Source of the DNA: Trebouxia sp. TZW2008
Taxonomy: Eukaryota > Chlorophyta > Trebouxiophyceae > Trebouxiales > Trebouxiaceae
Length of the DNA stretch: 64,000 bases
Direction of reading: 5' to 3'
NCBI GenBank assembly: GCA_002118135.1
Contig: BDIU01000013.1
Span: forward strand, 558,001 to 622,000
Position numbers and translations under genes: made by a program. Each line of letters starts with the position of its first letter. Within the stretch, counting starts at the first letter, position 1. The notes under the pieces are model-generated. The model did not search any database. It was not told the origin of the DNA and was given only the letters and a program-made list of their open reading frames with translations. Below, piece after piece: positions 10,896 through 22,948 of the stretch.

Positions 10896-12440
10896 ATGAC
10901 GGAGCAGAAGACGATAATGTTAGAGGAGGCGTCTTCTTTGCTCGGTCAGCTCAATGGTGTGTTCGAAAAAAGAGAGCAAACGCTACAAAAGGTAAGCCCT
11001 CGTACGGATGCTCACCATAGTACGTGCATCGTGATCGATACGCATGTCAAGCTGCAGATCGACGTTTGATCCGAGCAGCAATTGCGTTGTCTGCCAACTC
11101 TTGGATCTGGTCGTCCGCAGCTGCAAGCCGACTGCACACCTTGTGTGTTCGCACTGTGCCGTTGTGCTTGCTTCATCTGCACAAAATGGTGGTGAGATTC
11201 AAGATGCCACATCCACTTGACGCTGACCTGCTCGTTGATAGGCGAGAGCTGACTTCAAACACCAAACCGAGGCGTTTGAGCGAGAAAAGAAACTAATGCA
11301 GACCGTCTCTGTGGCAGATAACGATATTGTCAATCTCAACGTGGGTGGGACGTTCCTATCTACCAAGAGATCGACACTGACACAGGTCTGTTCGAAAGTG
11401 CTTTGGACTTGTGCTGCATTGGCTGTTTCTGTCTGCCGTTGTTGGGAATGCACCAGAAAGCAGACACTACTTCTACGTACTGTTTGACGCCACAGCTGCC
11501 ACTTCTTTGCTCACCCACACACACTATGGCGTCTTGACTGACACAGCAAGCATGCAGTTGCTGCTTTCACACGAAAAGTGCTGTGATACAAACTCAAGGC
11601 TGACCCTAATGCTGACGCCTGACATGCAGTGTTTGCTGACATATACCACCTGCTGACGCACACTCGGTTTGCTCTCAGGCTGAAGGCTCAGCGCTTGCAG
11701 CCAGGTTCAGTGGACGCTGGGAACAGTGCGTAGATCATGACAGTGAGGGCAGAGTCTTTCTAGACTTTGATCCTTACTGCTTCCAGCAGATATTGTTCTA
11801 CCTGCGATCCTGCACCATACGCAGCAACGCCGTTGTGCCATTGCCGGAAGTTGAAGCTTCCAAGCGCAACACCTACTTGGATCTTGTGAAGTATCTGGCT
11901 CTTGAAGACTACATGGGCTACTGCACTGTGAACTCCTTGAGGTTTCTTCAAGCCAGTCCAGGCGTGCAGATTACCAATGACGGCAGGCATGCAAAAGCTG
12001 CTGTACCTGGAATCAAATACAGAAGCATTGTTGTTGGCCCCACCATTGATGATGTCGGCTACCTGAAATGCAAAATGCATCACGTGGCGAATTGGATGTT
12101 TCTGGGAATTGGGCAGGACATCAATCTTGCCAGTGAGACAAACTACTCAACTTCTACTTCATATGGATGGAGCAAGAACAAGTACCAATGGACCAAGGGA
12201 ACCCACATGTCTGCGCCTTCGGTGCACTGGAGCAATGGTGATTGGGTGTTGATCAAGGCTGATTTGCGTTCTGGCAGGCTGTCAATGCTGGCCTCACAAG
12301 TCAATACCGCATGCCACATCAACACTGTTGGCACTGCTGAGGGGCAGAAGCAGTACGTGTTCCATGTCATTCTGTTTGACACTGGTGATGAAGTCGAGCT
12401 GTTGCCAGTTACGGCAGAGGATCAGCAGCTGCTTTCATGA
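10896..12440 (+). CDS. T1-type BTB/POZ (KCTD-like) domain protein
   Basis: Three exons: 10896-10991, 11242-11385 and 11679-12440, all phase 0, giving 333 residues. Residues 1-45 are a short helical region. From about residue 54 the sequence DIVNLNVGGTFLSTKRSTL is the hallmark of a K-channel-tetramerisation-type BTB domain, finished in exon 3 by VFLDFDPYCFQQILFYLR. The C-terminal part (about 170-330) is a Trp/Gly-rich beta-type region with WMFLGIG and VHWSNGDWVLIKAD, unlike a kelch or channel domain. Known: T1-BTB proteins oligomerise and often serve as cullin-3 adaptors; that role here is inference. The start is the first ATG in the frame that splices cleanly into exon 2. Introns are short and contain no clear echoes. 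Confidence 0.8.
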
Positions 12441-13366
12441 CAGCCAGTGCAGAGGCAAAACCTATTGCAGCACTTATTTTTCTCAACCAGTGCAGTCAAT
12501 TCTGCTAATTCCAAGCATCCCGCAACATGATCTGTACAAGTCAGCCTACAAAGATAGCGCACCGCTATGCTACACAGCCAAATCCTGCTAGCACACAATG
12601 TCAAATTTGTGTTAGACACTCAGAAGCTTCCAAACGTGGATTCAGTCATCAGTTCACATGAGTCACTTTTCAGGTGTAGCAAGAGTTTGCAATGCAATCA
12701 TGGGCAATTCCCGCTCTGGTCCGCCTGTCTGTTTTGTATGTCTCATACAGTAGCGTAGTTTGTACGTTGCTCAGTTTCATTTAGGCCATCTCTCAGGTGC
12801 AAATGGCAGCAGCACCCTGTTGGTAGATGTAGGCATTTGTTATTTCATGCTGTATGGGGTCTGCCGTAATGCCGAGATTGTATGTCCTACTTTTGTGCAA
12901 AGCTTTGACATACTGTTTATTTTAGGGCGTGACACAGCTGAGTCAATATACTTCACTGCTGCTGCATGCACATAAGTCTGTTCTGAGTGGCGTTTGATTG
13001 CAAGCAATGTTGCTTATGCATTATATATTGCTATAGCAATTGTGATAATTATTGCATCAATGGACGCAGTGCTCTGCAAGGCTTGCCTATGCATGCAGGT
13101 AGATATGCATTGTAAATCCGTTCGAAATGTTGCCTGGGGTGCGCTGTTATATGATAACTTGACTCATACTCTGTCTGCATACATCTGGGCCAGTGACTGA
13201 CAGTGTCTGTGCGCAAGCCTTGCTGCTGTTGAAGACTTGACCCAGTGTTTGCGTGACGGCAATGACATTTGCTGGTCAGTCGAAAGCTGCTGCAGATGTT
13301 TACGTTTGCAAGTAGGCACCTTGTTGATTACCTGTCGAATTCGCCAAGCTGGAGTCAACTTCAGAG
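12441..13366. other. Gene-poor stretch (3' UTR of the T1-BTB gene and intergenic)
   Basis: Contains only short ORFs without domain-like composition. AT content is higher than in the flanking genes. Likely holds the 3' UTR of the T1-BTB gene; a TGTAA-type (green algal) poly(A) signal occurs near 13110. Confidence 0.5.
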
Positions 13367-13656
13367 ATGCCGGTATACATGCCAAACCGTCTAGGTATCA
13401 TCTCTCTCATGAAACGTGCAGCAGGCATCTTAACAGGACGTTTGTTCAACGAACAGGTAAGCTTTGACTTTCTAAGCTCACCAATGTCATCGAGTTAAAC
13501 CTGCTGACACCATGCTTTTGCCCTCACCGCCATGCAGCACAGAACATGCAAACCTAGAGACTTCTATCCAATGTGTTCTTGATTGTTGCTTTGGCGTTAC
13601 AGCCAAAGATGTACAGCGCAAATACAATATACAGCTCAGCAAGGCGAGGCCGCTGA
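13367..13656 (+). CDS. Possible small two-exon protein, 47 residues
   Basis: Exon 1, 13367-13456, is ATG to CAG followed by a GTAAGC donor. Exon 2, 13603-13656, follows a strong acceptor (pyrimidine-rich stretch, then TTACAG). The product would be basic with a short hydrophobic stretch (RLGIISLMKRAAGILTG) and an Arg-rich end. I do not recognise it. The opposite strand also has an open stretch here with acceptable splice sites, so strand and reality are uncertain. The two good splice signals are the main support. Confidence 0.35.
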
Positions 13657-13739
13657 AGCAGACGCTAATGTGCATCCGCAGACTTGTCATGGCAACATTT
13701 GAAGCGGCTCAGCAAAGGGTGACATATTTTCCTGGTAGA

Positions 13740-16700
13740 TTATAGCAGCAGGATGGTAACTTGCAGGGCACCGGGGTGTTGTAAGTGCCGCAATGGCTGC
13801 CATACTTGGTAACTTTTTACCACGCTGCCTTTCAGCAGCTCCAGTCTCTGCTCAACTTCCTGCAGCACTGCTCCAATGCCGCGTCCTGTGACTAGAGTCA
13901 CCCCAACACTGGGGAGCTCACTAACTGTAGGCAACATGCCACAGTTGACAGGGATGCTGGGAATTGTGATCAGATGATTTAACAACAATGCCAAGAACAA
14001 CAGCAGTAACGGCCATACTTATGGAAATCATTTGTGTCACTTTTCAGCAAAATTGCTAGTTGTGTGTGGCACAAATCCTGTCTTGCCAAGCAGACAATGT
14101 AAGATAGTGCAAGTGCTATTGGAAACAGGTTTCTGACTTTTCCGTCAAGATGTATGTACAGTGTATGACCCACAGCTTGCATGTAAATGCTGGGTATAGC
14201 ATGTTGTAATCAAAATGCGCTCATGCCTGTAGCAGTACGGCAATGCAACCTGCAAAGACTTACTGAAGACTTCTTGCAGAATCCTGAGATAGAGTTCCGC
14301 AGCGTCTGCAGCTTCCCACAGTTCCAAGTGGTCGTCACAACTTGCAAATCTCCACAGCTCAGTTGAGTGTAAGTCAAGCGAATATCCATCTCGCTCTCTG
14401 TTCTGGAAGAACAGAGGCCGCCCATGTTGTGTTGCATTTCTGCATGACAGCAGCCAGGACATGTGCTCAAAAACTACGTGCAAATGCTGCACTGATAGCT
14501 GTGGAGACATCTGCAAAGTATGCGAACCCCGGAATGCTGAATTTGACGCATGTCATACCTGGGATTGGCAGCGACCACATTCTTGATGTGCTGTGGAGCT
14601 CTTGCCTACAAGCAGATATTGCAGCCTTCAGATGCACCAGATTGTTGACTGAAGTGCAGTATGTAGTTCATTGCATGCAGGCTGTGCAAGGCTTGGTTCA
14701 CACATGTTTCATACCTCCCATTCGTTCTCAGCCGTGAGGTACATGATGTCAGGCGCTTTCTTGGGTGAAGGCGGCGCCTGCAATACACCCGGAATTCTTA
14801 ACATGCCCAAACATGCAATGACACCATCCAGAATTGTTAAAATGCCCAAACATGCAACGACGCCATTTGCAGCTGTGAAGCTCAGAGCTTGCATCAGGAC
14901 CACTGCCGTGACAACACCTTTTTGTGCACACAGTATAGTTTTGGTGTACCTGGGTTGACTGGCAAGGAGATGCTGGCAGTACAAGATGAGAGGGGGGGCC
15001 CCAAATTGACCCATCATCTTCTACATCAACCTGCACATCAGCCATTACCAGGTTCAATGCGCTCAAGCCCTTGCTTTATGCTGACATGCTCTGTTGAGTG
15101 CTTTCCGAAAGCGTGCACTTGGATTCTCAGCTTACCCACAAGCTTGAATGAGCTATGTCATTTTGCTTGCCAGCACGCTTGCTGCTGGCGAGGCTACTGC
15201 CCTGCAAAAGTCTAAAGCCTGACTTGCAATCATACCAGCTGAGTATGCTCTGTTGATCTTGGAAAGCAGACTACAAACTCATTTCGTACCTTCTGCTTGC
15301 CCTTTTCCCTCTGTGCACCCTTCTGCTGTCTTGAGGATTTAACAAGAGAATGATCTTCAGAGGCTGTGTCAGCGCTCAAGAGTTCTTCTGCATAATCCTA
15401 AACAAAATGGCAATCCAGGTGCTTGAAGGCTTGGTAAGGACTTGCAGTTGACCATAGCTGCAAATTTGTGCTCTGCAGATTGTTTGGATGGCGCTGACAC
15501 TGAGTGAGCATTATCAGCAGACTTCTACATCACCTCATTATAATCAAGCTGAATCAGCTGCAGACGCGACTTCCCATCCTGTTGCTTGCCTTTGACAAGA
15601 CTGCGATTGCTGCCAGCATAAGCATGCCTGGAATGGTATTCTTGGCTGTTTGAAGCCTTGAGTGCATTTTGGGCGTCACGCACCATTTGCCTGAGTTGCT
15701 GCAGCAAGCAATCACTTCAATGACTTTCTGTGGACTCGATTTGCATGAAAGACAACAGCTCGCATCAATGTGAACAGCTTTTGGCTGATATTGCAGATTT
15801 TGCTGAGCGCAGACAAAGTGATGCTCCATCATTTGATCCAACACAAGTTGCAATGCGTACCAGGGAAGGAGCATTAGCAATAAGGGCTTGCTTTGTTTCA
15901 GCGCGAGCAGTAGCTGCTTGATCAAGCCTGGTGGATCTCTCAGCTGCTCTGCGTTGCTTTCTTGGGCTAAGATGAACAGCTGCACTACCCCGCTGTGGCG
16001 TAGATACAACTGATGCCACAGATATGCCAGACATGCAATCAGTTGCTGCATGTGTTTGCAAGCTCACAGCACTTGATCCTCCATCTCCCGAGGTCTCCCG
16101 AGGCTGCAAATGTTACGTGCTGCATATGTGTAAATTCCTGTGGCGTCTGCAAACCAGCTGCAAGCTGCTGACAGCAAGGCTGGCTGTCATCTGGTGTAGC
16201 AGCACCATCCATTGGGTTCTCTGTGATGCCTTGGATGTCGTTGTATGTTTCAGTACCAGGCAGTATGCCCAAGGGCAAGCCGTCTGCAAGAGCTGGCTGC
16301 AGCTGATGGGTCTTCTCCACTGATTCCATCACTTGATGACTTCCATGAGAAGTGCTGAGGCTCTGGTCATCTTGATGTCCTTGTATGATGGCATCACCAA
16401 CAGTCCTCTCAGCCGTTGATTCACTGGCTACACCGTCTGATGCTGGACAATCCAGGCTTGAAGTGGATTCTACAACCCTTGCACTGCTGTTTGCAGGCAA
16501 TCCTAGCTGTGCCTCTTGCTGATTGCCAGCGTCTGACCTGCTGACTGCCGCTATGTGCCATGCAGGTTCTGCAGTAGGCTGAGTGTCTAGCGCTGCAGCT
16601 ATGCATCGTGGAAGCTGCTGGCTTTGTACAAGACGAGGGTCAGCACAGTCCTCAACCAACTTTGGTGTCAGTGAAACTGCCTGACGTTGCAAATTGCTGC

Positions 16701-16960
16701 ATAGTCTTCCTGCACGAGTATTGACAGCTGCATTGGAGCCCAGCTGACATTTGTCATCCTGCAAGTTCCGGCATATGATCGAGCCGCATCGAAAGATACA
16801 AGTGTTTGATTAGCAGCGTCAAAATCGCTTGAAGAGTGCCCGAATTGTGCCAGATCTGGCGTTTGTGACAACAGCTTAGGTCACAGCATGCACGAACTGG
16901 CGTTTCGAAAGATTGTCAAGCATCAAATCACCTCTGCGGTAAGGCGAGAGCCGCTCATCC
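13740..16960 (-). CDS. Unidentified multi-exon protein, Ser/Gln-rich N-terminus
   Basis: Exons read with continuous phase (minus): 16155-16758, 15861-16009, 15534-15698, 15290-15397, 15136-15201, 14950-15030, 14715-14777, 14559-14605, 14264-14439 and 13740-13924 (stop). The 5' end is unresolved; a start codon near 16955 is possible. The N-terminal third is Ser/Gln/Ala-rich. A charged coiled-coil-like stretch (KQRRAAERSTRLDQ) crosses an intron in frame. A compact C-terminal domain carries NRERDGYSLDLHSTELWRF and SVGVTLVTGRGIGAVLQEVE. I do not recognise the family. The correct phases through ten exons and the protein-like composition argue that the gene is real. Confidence 0.65.
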
Positions 16961-17469
16961 CTGATTGCGATGCATCAGAGGATGATCGATCTGTCGCAAC
17001 AGCGTCTTTATGCTGGGCAAATCCAGCGGTTTTTGCGACCCATGCCAATGTAGCATCTTAAACACTCCGCTTCTCCCGGGATGGCTCTCCTTTCGCCATG
17101 CCATCGCACCAGCCCATTGATCTATATTCAGCTAGACCTCACTTGTTGCTCGCTGTGCGGCAGCAGATCGTTGCTCGTGTGGTTGCGGCATGTCTTCGAC
17201 AGTGTCCGTGTTTATAGTTGGTGCGACATCCGAGCCTTGACCGGCGCAGCTTGTGTTGCCAGTTGATGAGCCCGGTCCAGCTGGCATCAAAAATTAGCAA
17301 TCATGACAACCTGCAGATGCTTCGCAGCGCGCAGAGGCACTCTGTGCGTGAGGCCTGAGCTTACAGAGTGCATGATCCAAGGCTTGGTAACAACTTGGAG
17401 CAACGCTTACCTTGTCCCCCTCGACTTGGCAGGCTCGATCTTCGCCACGCCGGCCTAATGCTGCCGGCG
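16961..17469. promoter_or_regulatory. Divergent intergenic region, unidentified gene / protein kinase gene
   Basis: The start codons of two divergent genes flank this stretch. It must hold 5' UTRs and promoters, but I see no distinctive element. Base composition is slightly richer in GC than the neighbouring introns. Confidence 0.4.
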
Positions 17470-20400
17470 ATGGAGTTGTGTCCATACGATCCTTCCTCTA
17501 GGTACGAGCGTGCAATTAGGCTTGAGGACAGGTTCTTGGGTCGTGGGGGTGAAAGCGATTGTGTTGAGAGGTATGGAATGTGTCTCACGCTTTCTGCTGC
17601 TTGTACGGGTAGTTGCAGTCTTTCGATCTCATACTTATGTCAAAGGTGTCGCCGGATTGAAGACGGCGCTGCCGTAGCTATCAAACAGATAGCAAAAGTG
17701 GACCAAGATGACATATGTCTTGACGAGTATGCAGCACTGAGCTTGGCAAATCAGCACGATGTTCCCAATGTAGTGCAAGTGGTAGAGCTTTTGGAAGGGG
17801 ACCAAACAAACTCATACCTCGTTCTAGAGTAAGCCCTCTTCGCTGGCAAACTGACACAGACGAGTAGGAACTCACACAGACGCTGAAGGTATTGCACACA
17901 GAGTTGCAAGCCTGAAGTTGCTTGTGTTGCAGGCTGATATCAGGTTTGACTTCTGAGCAAGCACTGACCTCATGGCCACAATGGATCTTGTTGGCAGAGA
18001 AAATAGAACGCTCATCTTTGCTGCTGAGCTTCTGCTGGTGAGCATTTGAGCATCCTGAGTATTTATTGCTGCTGCTTTTGCTCCAGTTGCTGCTGCGGCG
18101 GATGCTTGATGCATGTAATTTTATTGTTGCTCACGGTCTGACGTGAAGCATGCTTGCAGACTCTTCACGTGCTTCACAACGAAGCTGAGCTTGCTCACTT
18201 GGACTTGACAAGCAATAACATCATGTTCAGCTCAGTCACAAGACGGCTTAGAGTTTCGGATGTTCGGGTGATAGACTTTGGATTTGCTCAAGACAGCCCA
18301 GGTCAGGATAAGCCCTGTCATTGTCTTCTTGATGTGCAGTACCATGCTTTGATTCTGTGACTTGAACGTGCGTGCCAGAAAAATGTGTGTGCAGGCATAT
18401 GCAGCATGTGCATCAATGGCCCTGGCAAATTGCATCTCTGATGGAAGCGATGAAAGTCATCTGCGCACACAACAGCCCTGCTTTTGAGAAATGATGCAGC
18501 TGATGTTTGACTGGTTGCATCATCACGAGGTATGCATACGCAGCGTTTGAGCACGTGTACAGAAGATGTATTGCTTTGCAGACTTTCACAGGAAAAGCGT
18601 CATGCCAGAGGGCGCCACAATCCTGTTTGCATCACCTGAGCAGCTACAGTCTCTGCAGCTCCAAATCACTTTGGAGGGTGACTTTGAACCTGCCCTGATC
18701 AATGGTCAAGCAGCTGATATCTGGGCTGTTGGTGTGTTGTCATATATCATGATGACGGGCGAGCATCCTTTTCATGCACAAGGGTCTACAGGCAAAGCAC
18801 CTGGCCATCTGTCTCTGGCTGAGAGGGAACAGTGGGAGGACTTTGGGTCAATGGCGAAGTCGCATGCTGAGTGGGTAAGCACGTCCTCTTCATTGAATCT
18901 TCACACAAGCGAGGCTTGATACGGTGTGCTGTAGCAGCAATGCTTGTCTCACCTAACGCCATGTTGTAGGTCAGTTGTGTTGTTTGAAGTGATACTGGCC
19001 AACAGATACTCTCAAAGAGTGAATGATGCTCAAAAGCAAACAACAGTTGATGTGCAGTGTTTGATCAGCGCTGACTTGTTCACATTATGTGCAAGATTTG
19101 CTTAAGGTTAAGGCCATCACAACCTTGACTGATGGCAACAGGAAGGCTTTGTCATGCAAAATGCCCATTTGTTTTGTCACATGCAGGAGAATGCTGTCAT
19201 CATGGCTGCTGCAACTTCCACTCCTGTACTTCATCCAATCATTGACAAGATCAGGGCAGCCACCACCTCCCCTGACCTGGCTGTGGACTTCTTCCTCAGC
19301 CTCCTTGCCCCTGTCCCCAGCAACAGACTTGCGGCTGCCACTGCACTTGAGCCTGACTATGTCAGCTTCTGCGCTTCTCTTGCCAAGAACGCATACTACA
19401 CAGCACAGGTGGCAAAGAATACTGTCCGTCTGGCTCAAGCAGAAGCTGCGCTCGCAAAGGAAGAGGAGAGGTTGAGACTTGAGCAATGCGGGCTCATGCA
19501 GGCCCAGCCCCAAAGTAGCATGCAGCTGGACTCATCGTCAGCTGATGGTTCCGCGACTCTTGCTAGCTCTCATGCTGATGCTGCTCAGCAGTCTGTCGCT
19601 GCCAGTGACTTAGCTCAGTTTGACTCAGGCAAGCCTGTCAGCTCATTGTCAGCTGTGACTACTAAAGCAGCTCTTGCAAGTGATGGAGACCCAGCAGTTC
19701 AGCATGAGCAGTCCCCACGCATTGCAGCAGTTACCTACAGTCCAGCCTTTGGCCGTGGGCATGAAATCTCTGCTGAGACAGGCAAAAGAGCTTCTGTTAG
19801 CACAGAGGCTGATGGCAGCAGCTGTGCCAGCACTGCAGTGATGCAAAGCAGCGCTAAGGGCATTGCTGCTGGGCATACAGACCAGGCTGTGAGCCTGAGC
19901 AGCCCAGCCTCGTCAACCTTTATCGTTGCAGCAAGAACCTCAACAGGAGGAGTCAACCAGACCCAGGAAGCTGGCACAGCAGCTTCAGGCAACAGCCCTG
20001 CACCAACTGTTACTGTGAGTGAGGACAAGCGTCCAGCTTCTTTGGATGCCTTTGCGGATGATTCTCCTGAGGCTGAGCAAAGTGCCTCTGACTCTTCTGC
20101 CAGGTAATTTGCTCATGCCTTGCTGACATTGTGAGAACCCTTGATATTATGGCATCCCGTCATGTGTGTTTGTCCATCTTGTTTGCAATCAATCGTCATG
20201 ACTCATATTTAATGCCAGCTCTTTCAAAGCTTGTACCGGTGTAATCAGCCAGTCTTTGACTTGAGTGCAGTTTTGGTCATGCAAATCTCAGTGAAACTGC
20301 TTGCATGCTTTTTGATAGCACATAGTTGTCACTGCTTATCACCTCAGTAGCCTTGCTGGCACTACGTTATCATTCTGGGAACATGGTTCCTTGCAGAACA

Positions 20401-20604
20401 GAATTGCTTGTCAAAACTACTAAGCTACAACCTTCATAATGAAGTGGGGTTGACAAGGGTGTCCTTGCCTGCAGGCCAAAGAAGAAGGGCATATCAGCCT
20501 GGTGGCAGAAGTCCAAGGGTGCAGTGAGAAAGGCCTGCCACGGTGTCGCTCACAAGGTTAACAAGCTCGCCTGCTGCAGCCAGCCTGCCACCCGGGACTG
20601 TTGA
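17470..20604 (+). CDS. Ser/Thr protein kinase with long Ala/Ser-rich tail
   Basis: Seven exons: 17470-17570, 17646-17828, 17933-18037, 18160-18301, 18582-18874, 19187-20103 and 20475-20604, about 620 residues. Kinase landmarks in order: FLGRGG glycine loop, VAIKQI lysine, catalytic loop HLDLTSNN (Asp kept, Arg of HRD replaced by Leu), IDFGFA metal site, ASPEQL in place of APE, IWAVGVLSYIMMTGEHPF, and NRLAAATAL at the lobe end. The tail (about 360 onward) is low-complexity Ala/Ser/Gln, ending in a basic stretch with paired cysteines (ACCSQ), possibly lipidated. Exon 17933-18037 reads through the expected helix only if one base is added near 17965-17972; otherwise phase breaks. This could be a sequence error, a rare tiny intron or a damaged gene. 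The subfamily is not assigned. Confidence 0.75.
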
Positions 20605-22948
20605 GTCCCTGTGCGGGCGAGGTTACCAAACTCGCCTGCGGCCGCCAGTGTCCATCCATTGGCTGCAACTTCTGCTCACATCCCATGTGGCCTTCAAGAG
20701 TCACCACCCGCAGCGCTCAACAGCCCTGCAGACTCTGCTCAGAGCCTGCAGCGCATGTTGTCACTACCCAGGCGTCTGTGGCAGCCGATGTCAGCGAGCA
20801 TGCTAGCTCATGCAGAATGGATCAGCAGGCCATAGATAATCATGCCATTGATGCTGCCTCAAGCATGGGCCACAAGGCTGCTTATGTCAGCCCTTCAGCT
20901 GTTCCAGACAGCAGTCAGGGCAATGCTGCAGATCGCACGGGTCAGATGTTTGGCTCAGCAATGCAGCGTTCAACATCACCGGTGCATCAGAAAGCTTGCA
21001 GTATATGGTCAACCAGACGGCGAGGGAGATCGTGGTCCGCCCGTCTGGGCTTCAGCCCCACAGCTGCTCTGATAGCCCCTCAGGTTGGCAGTGATGACAG
21101 CATCAGGGGACATTGCAGCACTATGTGGTGGTTCCACTTCAACCAGACTGTCTGACCTGCAGCTCTAGTTGCTGATCAGAGTGCTTGACAGCACTTCTTG
21201 GGCTTGCAGCACAGATGCCAGCTCACACAGGGAGGTCATCATACTTCATTGTGTCCTACCTTGGCTAATTTTTGCCAGCCCAGCAAGCTGGTTGGTCCCA
21301 AGAGCTTCTGTGGCCAGACTCAACTGAGCTCGTCAGCAAGCCTCAGCATGAGGACTTGTGTCTTGCCTGTAGCGGCTGCAGATGCCCTTGTAACCCAGCC
21401 CCGGGTGATGCAGCTGGAGCTGAGATCAACTGCCGTGGCTAGCAGGGACAACTAGCTCAAATGCTGCTTTTGTCAGGTAAGTTCGTGCAGGATCTGCACT
21501 GTCACCTTGTGTTCACGTTTGCGCTAGTATCCCAACAGCAGACCTGCCTTGAGCGTCACTCACATGAGCATATCCACTATCGTGTATTGCGTTGTTACGT
21601 CAAGCATCATGTCTCACTGCTTTGCAGTTCCTCAGTGACTTGTGGTAGCCCACGTTGGTGGACCACATCTGAATGCTCTGTGCAATTGTATGTGGCTTCA
21701 CATGTAGGTATTCCTGTCTGCAGGCATTGCCATAGGATCAAGCCATACAGATGCCCAAAACGGAACCTTGGCACACAGTAAATGGCAACACAGCATGCGT
21801 CGACATTCTATCCGGATCCCATGTTTAGACGCCCTGAGCATTAGCTGTCAGCGCTCGCTTTTGCTTGAGCTTTAGGCTGAACATTGCAGATAGCATTCCA
21901 TGGTAGAGTTCGTTAGTGACAGTGAGATGGTCTATATTTCACAGCATGCATTTTTACTAGTCAGCCTCGCAATTTTGTCTAGCTGAATCAGATGCTGTAC
22001 TACAGTGTATCTATAGTTGATCACGTTGGAGTTGCGTTCCACTGAATACAATCATAACACGCTTGGATTGTTATTTGCCATTCACAATTATTGGACACAA
22101 ATGAGCTGCCATGCAACATTGCGATATCGCTATTCAGATACATGGCGCTGTTAATACATTCATCAAGCCTGATCAAATAAGCACATTTTGCGTGCTTCAC
22201 TGGTCTTAATGTTGAGAGGCAATGATCTCCACAAGTTTTGGTCAGCTGTGTGTGTCCAACATGCATCACATACGCAGACATTGTAGCGGACGACGATTTG
22301 TAGACACACCATATGCCCACAGCTTCTTGTCAATTCGTCGCTATTTGTGGGGTCGTAGCGCAAAGGCTACAGCTAAGACCTCACAACATTATTTACCATG
22401 GGCAAATGAATGTCTTGGCAAATGCTTTATCAATCAGAACCCATACATTGACTGGCCAAATGCTGTCCTCGTGTGATGCCAGATGATGTGAGCGTAGTGA
22501 ATGAAATTTCCCAGTCGAGTCAGACCTTACAGCAACAAGGCCCTCCCCCCCATCCCTCCCCCGACCCCCAATGCACACAAGAATGCTGACAATATTTTGA
22601 CATAAAACTGGAACAAAGCAGCAAAGAGCACAGCAACATAAGCGGAACATGAGCTAGCAAATCTAGCCTAGCGGCAACCGCTTATGTGCCATTTGTAACA
22701 CCAACGTCTGTATAAGGAAATCATACAACCTCTAAACAAGCAGTCTGCTCTCCCAGCATCTCATCATTAGCCTCAAGCTGTGAGAGTGGGCCAAGTGTCA
22801 GCCAATAATGATTGACGAAGCGCCTGCTCATGCACAGTGCCAGGGCCCCAAGGCTGCTTCTGCTCACAGAAGCAGTCGCTGTGACGGCTGACGAAGAACA
22901 TGTTCAACCCCTTCTTTTCTGACTGACAAAAGCCGACAGGCCAGGGAG
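20605..22948. other. Long convergent intergenic region with an echo of the kinase 3' end
   Basis: Between the convergent kinase and FUSC genes. Just after the kinase stop, about 20618-20660 repeats the last coding segment (VNKLAC becomes VTKLAC), so duplications here also touch a gene end. ORFs to about 21460 are Ala/Ser-rich without a recognisable domain. From 21780 to 22900 I see no gene; a C-rich tract lies at 22544-22570. Confidence 0.5.

Noticed and set aside
13332..13461. Minus-strand exon ending the unidentified gene further left
   Set aside because: Open and splice-compatible, but the minus gene already ends well at 13740 and the plus-strand splice sites here are stronger. Kept only as an alternative.
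17941..17960. A 14-15 base intron inside the kinase exon
   Set aside because: It would restore the frame, but such tiny introns are not seen elsewhere in the window; a one-base error is simpler. Left open.
20601..21155. 184-codon plus-strand ORF after the kinase
   Set aside because: Ala/Ser-rich with no domain, no good splice link, overlaps an echo of the kinase 3' end; treated as 3' flank.
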